From the NCBI GenBank assembly GCA_903873715.1, contig CAIQPS010000119.1, forward strand, positions 1 to 40,087: a stretch of DNA of 40,087 bases, written 5' to 3'. Numbering within the stretch: position 1 is the stretch's first letter; each line of letters begins with the position of its first letter. This document shows, piece after piece, positions 30,064 through 36,468 of the stretch. The DNA comes from an uncultured Actinomycetes bacterium (lineage in GTDB: Bacteria; Actinomycetota; Thermoleophilia; RBG-16-64-13). Made by a program: the position numbers and the translations under genes. The notes under the pieces are model-generated. The model was not told the DNA's origin, made no database searches, and saw only the letters and a list, made by a program, of their open reading frames with translations.

Positions 30064-30092
30064 AGTTTACGTGGGCCAGGGTAAAGTGTCAA
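30064..30092 (-). promoter_or_regulatory. Consensus housekeeping promoter TTGACA-17-TAAACT
   Basis: The -35 TTGACA (30092-30087) and -10 TAAACT (30069-30064) are separated by exactly 17 bp. It is the best sigma-70/SigA-type promoter in the window. The -35 overlaps the recX stop codon (TTGA). The expected start is near 30057. Confidence 0.85.
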
Positions 30093-30817
30093 GGAATGCT
30101 GGGGAATTCTGAGTCCCGAGAGGCCTCGGAACGCAACTTTCTGACCATCCGGTTAATACTTTCCCAATCGTAACCCCGTCTGGCCATGAAGCCCGACAGC
30201 CGTCGCTCCGCGGCTTCAGGATCGCTGGCGAACTGCGCCCCGAAACGCCTCCGGACGGTCTGTTCCAGAGCGTGCCCACCCTCTGCGCCTTCGACATCGT
30301 CTTCGGGGCCGCGCTGGACCGCCTCGAGCCCGGCGAGGGTCTCGTCTACCACCCGCCGCTCCACACCCTTGGCAGCCAATTCTGCGCGGATGCGGCGGGG
30401 CCCCCACCCGGCACGTTCCTTCTCGCGCGCATAGGCCACGGCGAACCTGCCGTCGTCCAGGTAGCCCAAACCCACCAGCCAGTCCAGCGTCTCGGTGACG
30501 ACCGCGGCGTCGAACCCCGCCTGACGCAGCCGGGTATCGAGCTCCCGACGGGACCGTTCGCGCAGTGCAAGCAGCCGCATTGCACGGTCGTGGGCCCGGT
30601 AGGGTGCGTCCAGGGCCGCCAGTTCCCGTTGGCGCTCAGCGGGCAGCCGGTCGCCGACTCGCAGTCCGCCCTGATGGACCACGACAGCCGAAAGGTCGAA
30701 GGCACGCCGGCCGTCGAGGTGCACGGCCAAGCGTTCGTCCTGGCCGCTGCGGGCGACCAGAGCGGTTATCACACCTTCCCGGTACTCAGGCGCCTCTGCC
30801 GCTGTGCGGCGCACCAT
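30089..30817 (-). CDS. recX: Regulatory protein RecX
   Basis: RecX binds RecA filaments and limits recombinase activity. The protein has 242 residues and is mostly helical, with the RecX three-helix repeats: RRELDTRLRQAGFDAAVVTETLDWL, DDGRFAVAYAREKERAGWGPRRIRAEL and AERRLSGFMARRGYDWESINRMVRKL. An extra N-terminal segment of about 70 residues (ITALVARSGQDERLAVHLDG...) is common in actinobacterial and clostridial RecX. It lies 12 bp downstream of recA, so co-transcription is expected. No strong ribosome-binding site precedes ATG 30817. Confidence 0.93.
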   Translation of the reverse strand: MVRRTAAEAPEYREGVITALVARSGQDERLAVHLDGRRAFDLSAVVVHQGGLRVGDRLPAERQRELAALDAPYRAHDRAMRLLALRERSRRELDTRLRQAGFDAAVVTETLDWLVGLGYLDDGRFAVAYAREKERAGWGPRRIRAELAAKGVERRVVDETLAGLEAVQRGPEDDVEGAEGGHALEQTVRRRFGAQFASDPEAAERRLSGFMARRGYDWESINRMVRKLRSEASRDSEFPSIP

Positions 30818-30829
30818 GCGTGAACGGGG

Positions 30830-31888
30830 CTATCCGGCCGCGTTCCCCGCTTCGGCGCCGGCGTCGGCGGCCGGAGCGGCCGAGGCAGCAGCACCCGGAC
30901 CCCACTCGGGATTGACGGCCTGGATGACCTGCTGGCGCAACTGGGCCAGCAGTTCCGGGTTGTCGCGCAGCAGCGTCCGTACGTTCTCGCGACCCTGGCC
31001 GAGGCGCTGATCGCCGTAGGAGAACCAGGCCCCGCTCTTCTGCACGATCTTGTTCTCGACCGCCAGATCAAGAACGTCGCCCTCAGTGGAGATGCCGTGG
31101 CCGTACATGATGTCGAACTCCGCCTCTTTGAAAGGCGGAGCGACCTTGTTCTTCACGACGCGGACGCGCACTCGGTTGCCCACCGCTTCGGTGCCCTCCT
31201 TGAGGGTCTCGATGCGGCGGATGTCCAGGCGGACCGACGAGTAGAACTTGAGAGCGCGGCCGCCCGGCGTCACTTCCGGGTTGCCGAACATGACACCCAC
31301 CTTCTCGCGCAACTGGTTGATGAAGACCGCGGTGGTCTGCGTCTTGCTGATGGTACCTGTGAGCTTCCGGAGCGCCTGGCTCATGAGCCGCGCCTGCAGG
31401 CCGACGTGCGAGTCCCCCATCTCACCCTCGAGCTCGGCCCGGGGCGTCAGCGCCGCCACGGAGTCGATGACCACGATGTCGAGCGCGCCGCTGCGGATGA
31501 GCAACTCCGTGATCTCGAGTGCCTGCTCCCCGTTGTCGGGCTGCGAGACGAGCAGTTCGTCGATGTTGACGCCGATCTTGCGGGCGTAGACCGAATCCAT
31601 GGCATGTTCCGCGTCGATGAAAGCAGCCTTGCCTCCGGCCTTCTGCGCCTCCGCGATCATGTGCAGAGCCAGGGTGGTCTTACCGCTCGACTCGGGGCCG
31701 AACACCTCGACCACGCGCCCGCGCGGGACCCCGCCCACTCCCAGGGCCAGGTCGAGCCCGAGGGACCCGGTGGAGATGGCAGACACCTTCAGGGTCGCCG
31801 CCTCGTCGCCCAAGCGCATGATGGAACCTTTGCCATACTGGCGCTCGATCTGCAGAACGGCCATCTCCAGGGCCTTGTCCTTTTCCAC
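30830..31888 (-). CDS. recA: Recombinase RecA
   Basis: RecA catalyses homologous strand exchange and SOS co-protease activity. The protein has 352 residues. Walker A is GPESSGKT (64-71), with Walker B in LDIVVIDSV, the L1/L2 regions and [42 protein letters not shown] replaces the more common DAEHALDPVYA, a mild variation. The C-terminal tail is Ala/Gly-rich rather than strongly acidic. The GTG at 31888 has AGGAGG upstream. It starts only 9 bp after thpR, leaving no space for its own LexA site there. cinA, often present between pgsA and recA, is absent. Confidence 0.98.
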   Translation of the reverse strand: MEKDKALEMAVLQIERQYGKGSIMRLGDEAATLKVSAISTGSLGLDLALGVGGVPRGRVVEVFGPESSGKTTLALHMIAEAQKAGGKAAFIDAEHAMDSVYARKIGVNIDELLVSQPDNGEQALEITELLIRSGALDIVVIDSVAALTPRAELEGEMGDSHVGLQARLMSQALRKLTGTISKTQTTAVFINQLREKVGVMFGNPEVTPGGRALKFYSSVRLDIRRIETLKEGTEAVGNRVRVRVVKNKVAPPFKEAEFDIMYGHGISTEGDVLDLAVENKIVQKSGAWFSYGDQRLGQGRENVRTLLRDNPELLAQLRQQVIQAVNPEWGPGAAASAAPAADAGAEAGNAAG

Positions 31889-31897
31889 CTGAGCCTC

Positions 31898-32491
31898 CTA
31901 CTGACTCGTATGAACCATGTCGACTCCGCCGGACTCGAACACCTTCCGGCAGACCACCGTGTATACCGCTCCCTCGCGCCTCAACTGACTCTCGTAGAGG
32001 CAGACCGACTGTACCGCAAACACCGCCCGCTCGCTCTCATACCTTGGTCGTACCTGGCCGGGCTCCCGCAGGCGGGCGATGGTGAGATGGGGCCGGAACG
32101 GCCTTTTCTCCCGCTGCATGACCCCGCCGGCCTCAAGGCCGCCCACGACCGCCTCGTATAGGGCCCCGAACACTCCCTGCTGGTCGGACAGCTCGAGGGC
32201 CACGACCCGGGCCCGGGACGCCGACGGCAACAACAGGAACCTCTCGATGGCGGCCTCGCCCCCGGCATCCGCCGGCAGCGCCTCCACCACCCGCCGGGCG
32301 ACGCCTGCCTTCGCGCCATCGACCTCGCCGATGAACGCCAGCGTCACGTGCCACTGCTCCGGCTTGGTGACCCGCAGACCCCCCGAGCGCGGCAACGCCT
32401 CCTGTGCCCTAAGCACCAGAGGATGCAGCCCCACCGGCAGAGGGACGGCCACGAACAGTCTCTTCGTGCCGTCGGCCTCCGTCCGGTCCAT
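31898..32491 (-). CDS. thpR: RNA 2',3'-cyclic phosphodiesterase (LigT/ThpR)
   Basis: ThpR hydrolyses 2',3'-cyclic phosphate RNA ends to 2'-phosphate and belongs to the 2H phosphoesterase superfamily. The protein has 197 residues. The two catalytic motifs are HVT (48-50) in EQWHVTLAFIGEV and HLT (135-137) in FRPHLTIARL. RLFVAVPLP is the usual N-terminal strand. The start ATG 32491 lies 4 bp after the pgsA stop; the longer upstream frame only overlaps pgsA. It stands where cinA would often be and has recA directly downstream. Confidence 0.92.
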   Translation of the reverse strand: MDRTEADGTKRLFVAVPLPVGLHPLVLRAQEALPRSGGLRVTKPEQWHVTLAFIGEVDGAKAGVARRVVEALPADAGGEAAIERFLLLPSASRARVVALELSDQQGVFGALYEAVVGGLEAGGVMQREKRPFRPHLTIARLREPGQVRPRYESERAVFAVQSVCLYESQLRREGAVYTVVCRKVFESGGVDMVHTSQ

Positions 32492-32495
32492 GGCG

Positions 32496-33095
32496 CTAGC
32501 CCTTGCCTCCCGAATCCTGCGCGGCCTCTCCGCCCTCTTGCCGGGCATGGAAGCCGCGCCTGGCGTTCACGAAATAGTCCACTCCACTGACCACCGTCAG
32601 CACCAGCATCAAGAGCACCAGATACCAGGTGATGCGGTGCCCCCACAACTGCCACTCGGGCTTGATCCACCGCGGCTCCACGATGAGAGCCGCGATCGCA
32701 AGCATCTGGCTGGCCGTCTTGAACTTGCCCCACCAGCTCGCCGAGATGACCGTACCCTGCACCGCCGCCACCATCCGCAGTCCGGTGACCGCGAACTCAC
32801 GTGCGATGACTACCATAGCAACCCATGCGGACAGTTCCCTGAGTTCTATCAGGGAGAGGAGAGCGGCGGCGACGAGCAGCTTGTCCGCGAGCGGGTCGAG
32901 GAAGGCTCCCAAGGGAGTGGTCTGCCGGAACCGCCGGGCCAGGTACCCATCGAGCGAGTCGCTGGCCGCGGCCAGCACGAAAACCGCCAAGGCGAACACA
33001 TCCCCGTACCTGACGTCCACCAGCAAGAAGGCCATGAGGACGGGCACGAGCACTACCCGGAAGAACGTGATGGCGTTGGGGACGTTCCAGGTCAT
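32496..33095 (-). CDS. pgsA: CDP-diacylglycerol--glycerol-3-phosphate 3-phosphatidyltransferase
   Basis: PgsA makes phosphatidylglycerophosphate, the committed step to phosphatidylglycerol, in the inner membrane. The protein has 199 residues and several membrane helices. The CDP-alcohol phosphatidyltransferase motif D-x2-DG-x2-AR-x8-G-x3-D-x3-D is perfect at residues 46-71 (SDSLDGYLARRF...GAFLDPLADK). NVPNAITFFRVVLVP is the standard PgsA opening. The ATG at 33095 overlaps the rimO stop (ATGA). Confidence 0.94.
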   Translation of the reverse strand: MTWNVPNAITFFRVVLVPVLMAFLLVDVRYGDVFALAVFVLAAASDSLDGYLARRFRQTTPLGAFLDPLADKLLVAAALLSLIELRELSAWVAMVVIAREFAVTGLRMVAAVQGTVISASWWGKFKTASQMLAIAALIVEPRWIKPEWQLWGHRITWYLVLLMLVLTVVSGVDYFVNARRGFHARQEGGEAAQDSGGKG

Positions 33096-34447
33096 ACCAG
33101 GTCGCTCCCCTGCGCCGCCACGATCCCTACGAAGTCGTAGCCCACCGCAGCTTCGATGGTCACTCTGACGATGTCTCCCACGCTCACCCCGTCCGGAAGC
33201 CGCCCCTCGATATGCACCACGCCGTCCACTTCGGGCGCCTGTCCCCTCATGCGCCCGACGGCATCAGGTCCCGCCTCGTCCTCGTCCGAACCCAGCGCAT
33301 CCACCATGACGTCCACGGTGGTGCCAACCTGGCGGGCGTGAGCGGCCTCCGCCACCTCCACCAGCACCCGGTTGAGCCGGTTGAAGCGCTCACGCGCCAC
33401 CCGCTTGGGCACGGCCGGCCGCAGCTTGGCCGCAGGCGTCCCTTCCTCAGGACTGTATATGAAGGCCCCGGCGTAATCAAACTCCGCCTCCCGGACAAAG
33501 GCGAGCAGGTGTTCGAAATGGGCCTCGGTCTCACCGGGGAACCCCACTATGAAGGCCGACCGCACCACGACACCCGGGATGCATCTGCGCGCCCTATCCA
33601 GCAGTTCGAGATACGAGTCGCCGTCGCCGGAACGCCCCATCCTCCGCAAGACCTCGGGATGGGAGTGCTGCAGAGGGATGTCGAGATACGGGACGAGCTT
33701 GCCCTCCCGCCCCATGGCTTCCAGCAGACCGTCCGTGACGTGCTCCGGCTGCAGATACATGACCCGCAGCCACTCCACTCTCGAGTCCTCCGAGAGCGCC
33801 TCGGCCAGGCCTTCCAGCCCGACACCGCCGCTCTCCCACCTGGCCGTGTCCTGCCCCACGAGCACGAGTTCCTTCGCACCGGCGGTCAGACAGGCTCCCG
33901 CATCCTCGAGGATCTCGGCCGTCGTTGACGAGTGATAGGGACCCTTGATGCCGGGGATGGCGCAGAACGTGCACATCTCGTCGCAACCGTCGGATATCTT
34001 CACGTACGCGTAGGACGCTGCCGGCTCCGCTGCAGGGGCCTCCCCTGTCTCAGCGCCCACGTCGGATCGAGCGGCTCCATCCGTCCCCAGCAGCCGCACC
34101 AGATCGTCCTGGTCGCCGCCCCCCACGAGGCCGAACCAGCCCGAGACCTCCGGGATCCCCTGCTTCAGCTCGTCGCGGTAGCGCTCCACCAGACACCCGA
34201 TGGCCAGGACCTTCTTGTCCGGGTAGGCGGCGGTGGCGTCAAGGATGGCGCCGATGGACTCCTCTTTCGACTCGCGGATGAAACCGCAGGTGTTCACGAT
34301 TATGTGTGTGGCTTCCTCAGGCGCCGCGACCAGCGAGGCCCCGGCCGCGCCCAGGGCCCGGCCGAGAGAGCGGCTGTCCGCCTCGTTCTTGGGGCACCCC
34401 AGGGTATGGACCCAGACCCGGGCCCCGCCCGGCGAGCTGTCGGCCAT
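33092..34447 (-). CDS. rimO: Ribosomal protein S12 methylthiotransferase
   Basis: RimO is a radical-SAM enzyme that methylthiolates an aspartate of ribosomal protein S12. The protein has 451 residues. HTLGCPKNEADS (Cys18), NTCGFIRESKEES (Cys54) and AIGCLVERY hold the auxiliary cluster. DGCDEMCTFCAIPGIKGPYHS holds the radical-SAM CxxxCxxC. A TRAM domain ends the protein. An Ala/Glu/Asp-rich insert before the radical-SAM cluster (around 135-155) is extra to many homologues. ATG 34447 is one base after the rodZ stop. The sequence clades with RimO rather than MiaB because of the GCPKNxxDS opening. Confidence 0.95.
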   Translation of the reverse strand: MADSSPGGARVWVHTLGCPKNEADSRSLGRALGAAGASLVAAPEEATHIIVNTCGFIRESKEESIGAILDATAAYPDKKVLAIGCLVERYRDELKQGIPEVSGWFGLVGGGDQDDLVRLLGTDGAARSDVGAETGEAPAAEPAASYAYVKISDGCDEMCTFCAIPGIKGPYHSSTTAEILEDAGACLTAGAKELVLVGQDTARWESGGVGLEGLAEALSEDSRVEWLRVMYLQPEHVTDGLLEAMGREGKLVPYLDIPLQHSHPEVLRRMGRSGDGDSYLELLDRARRCIPGVVVRSAFIVGFPGETEAHFEHLLAFVREAEFDYAGAFIYSPEEGTPAAKLRPAVPKRVARERFNRLNRVLVEVAEAAHARQVGTTVDVMVDALGSDEDEAGPDAVGRMRGQAPEVDGVVHIEGRLPDGVSVGDIVRVTIEAAVGYDFVGIVAAQGSDLV

Positions 34448-34448
34448 G

Positions 34449-35363
34449 CTAACCAGTGCTGTCGGTGGAGCCGGTCTGCTCCCTCTCGACCCCGGCTTCC
34501 GTGACAACGAAGGTCCCCGCACCACCGCTGACGGTGTACGGTGTCCCGTTGACGGTGATGGACAGCGCATCCGGGATACCGGCCCTGAACCAGTAGCGCT
34601 TGGCGGTGTTGAAGGTCTGCTGCCCTCCTGCCGACAGGGTGCCGGCGTACAGATCGGCGCCGTTCTCGCTGTCGTCGCGCACCACCAACCAACAGCTGCC
34701 CTCGGTGACGGTCAGGACCATCGTGACGTTCTGGCCCGAGGTGGAGGCGGTGCCGTTGCCGGCCGTGGTGGTGGTTTCGGAGACAGTGGTCGTGGTGGTC
34801 TTGCCGGTGGTGGAGGTGCTGCTGTCCTCTGAGGTCGAGGACTCGACGTCCTCGGAGGTGGATGTCTCGCCACCCTCGGTCGCCACGGTACTGCTGGTGG
34901 AGACCGCCGCTGTCGTGCTCGGAAGGTTGTCTGCCCCGAGCACCGCCGCACCCTTGCCCCGGCCCGCGCCGAGCCAGGCGATGACCACTATGACTATGAC
35001 CGCCAGTATCGCCACCGCGATGTAGCCGCGCTGCGTACGGCGCTGGCGCTTCTTCTTGCGCTCTGCGCTGGTCTGCGTGCGCCGTTGCTGGGACAGTTCG
35101 GTCCGCAGCGCTCCGATGTCGTCCCGGGAGGACTCGTAGAGCGCCCGGTATTCCTCGATGAGGGGATCGGCCGGCAGCCTCAGGAAGAGCGCGTACGAAC
35201 GGAGAAAGCCCTTTACGACCGTGGGGCCGGGCAGGACCTCGAAATCGTTCTCCTCGAGAGCCTCGACGTACTTGCTGCGGATCTTCGTGACGTTCTCGAC
35301 ATCGGCGAGAGTGAGCCCCCGGCGTATGCGGGCTTCGCGTAAGGTGTTGCCGATGTCTGGCAC
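34449..35363 (-). CDS. rodZ: RodZ-like helix-turn-helix membrane protein
   Basis: RodZ couples the MreB cytoskeleton to the wall-synthesis machinery in rod-shaped cells. The protein has 304 residues. An N-terminal HTH_25 domain (about 4-72; NTLREARIRRGLTLADVENVTKI) is cytoplasmic. A basic stretch and one membrane helix (about 112-131) follow, then a long Ser/Thr/Glu linker (about 148-208) and a C-terminal DUF4115 beta-domain with VTEGSCWLVVRDDSENG and AKRYWFRAGIPDALSITVNG. The start is GTG 35363, 19 bp after mnmH, with no near ribosome-binding site. The architecture is certain; a link to cell shape is by family, and mreB is not in the window. Confidence 0.88.
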   Translation of the reverse strand: MPDIGNTLREARIRRGLTLADVENVTKIRSKYVEALEENDFEVLPGPTVVKGFLRSYALFLRLPADPLIEEYRALYESSRDDIGALRTELSQQRRTQTSAERKKKRQRRTQRGYIAVAILAVIVIVVIAWLGAGRGKGAAVLGADNLPSTTAAVSTSSTVATEGGETSTSEDVESSTSEDSSTSTTGKTTTTTVSETTTTAGNGTASTSGQNVTMVLTVTEGSCWLVVRDDSENGADLYAGTLSAGGQQTFNTAKRYWFRAGIPDALSITVNGTPYTVSGGAGTFVVTEAGVEREQTGSTDSTG

Positions 35364-35382
35364 TGAAGTCTGGATACGCCTC

Positions 35383-36468
35383 TCATATCAGGCGCGCCAT
35401 CTCCTCTGAGAAGCGGCGCGCGTCATCCACCGGGTCGGAGGTGGTCTCGAACTCGAGAACGAATCGCCTGCCTTCTACGCACGAGCGCTGGTACAGCGGA
35501 TCGTAGTAGCTGACGAGGAGTCCCTCGACGACGTCGGTAAATCTACCATCCGCGAAAGCCCCTTCCAAGTAGGCCACTTTCTCCTTGGATAGCCGCTCGG
35601 CTATGAGCCCGAGACTTCGCAGGAACCGTTCCCGGTCGGTAGGATCCCATCCTTCCGGTGCGTATTCCTGCATGATGCGCCCGGCCCGTGCGGCCACGGG
35701 GGCCGTCACCAGCACCGGCGACCCGGTGCGGATGGCCTCCGCCACCGTGCCGGGCACGAACAGCCTGCCTATCTTGCCGCCCTCGCACTCGAGGATCAGG
35801 TAGTCGCCCCGAGGCCGGCGCAGCTCGTCCCACAAAAGGGAATCGAAGTCCTTCTGGGTCCGCTCGCCCGGCTGGTTCAGCCCGCCCAGCAGCGATCCCC
35901 GGTGCAGAGCCAGCGCCTCCAGGTCGACCACCCAGGGGCGTGGCCCTTCGAGTGCCGGCGCCAGGGCCATCAGTTCCCGTATGAGCGCGCTCTTGCCCGC
36001 GCCCGTGTGCCCGTACAGCGTGAAGACCGGCATCGGCGGGCCCCAGGCGGCCAACCCCGCCACGACTTCCTTCCTGTACGCCCGATAGCCACCTTTGACC
36101 ACGACGGCGTGGACGCCCACGAGCGCCAGAAGCAGAGCGGCGTTGCGGCTCCGCTCCCCCCCGCGCCAGCACATCACCGCCAGACGGCGGCCCTTGGGCA
36201 GGGACCGGGCCACCTCCACGAGACCACGCAGGTACTCGGGGAGCCTGGGGCTCACCAGGTCCATGGCGAGCAGCCGCGCCTGCGCCGCACCCCTGTCCTT
36301 GTAGCAGATGCCCACCTGGGCCCGGGTCTCGTCATCCAACAAGGGGAAGTTGAGGGCTCCGGGCATATGGCCGTCGGCGAACTCGGAGGGGGCGCGGACG
36401 TCGATGACCTGGAACCCGCCCCCCATCGCCTCAGCAGCATCGATAGAGGGAACAAACAGGTCAGTCAC
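35383..36468 (-). CDS. mnmH: tRNA 2-selenouridine synthase
   Basis: MnmH (SelU/YbbB) geranylates and then replaces sulfur by selenium at the wobble 2-thiouridine of some tRNAs, using selenophosphate. The protein has 361 residues, close to the E. coli length. The N-terminal rhodanese domain carries catalytic Cys100 in VMCWRGGERSRN. The C-terminal P-loop domain has GHTGAGKS (153-160). The start GTG 36468 lies inside the end of ftsK (8-bp overlap) and gives the expected first strand. It is a tRNA-modification gene inserted between ftsK and rodZ, an unusual site. It implies that the organism makes selenophosphate; selD is not in the window. Confidence 0.9.
   Translation of the reverse strand: MTDLFVPSIDAAEAMGGGFQVIDVRAPSEFADGHMPGALNFPLLDDETRAQVGICYKDRGAAQARLLAMDLVSPRLPEYLRGLVEVARSLPKGRRLAVMCWRGGERSRNAALLLALVGVHAVVVKGGYRAYRKEVVAGLAAWGPPMPVFTLYGHTGAGKSALIRELMALAPALEGPRPWVVDLEALALHRGSLLGGLNQPGERTQKDFDSLLWDELRRPRGDYLILECEGGKIGRLFVPGTVAEAIRTGSPVLVTAPVAARAGRIMQEYAPEGWDPTDRERFLRSLGLIAERLSKEKVAYLEGAFADGRFTDVVEGLLVSYYDPLYQRSCVEGRRFVLEFETTSDPVDDARRFSEEMARLI

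Larger units (their letters stand above)
29751..30088 (-). other. 338-bp recX-rny intergenic region
   Basis: No protein gene is supported here. From upstream to downstream on the minus strand it holds a consensus promoter, a folded RNA unit of about 230 nt, an intrinsic terminator, and then 76 nt before rny. Those 76 nt contain a small hairpin ACGCT-CTGA-AGCGT and an imperfect TTGGCA sequence that could belong to a separate rny promoter. Base composition is noticeably less GC-rich than the flanking genes. Confidence 0.8.
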
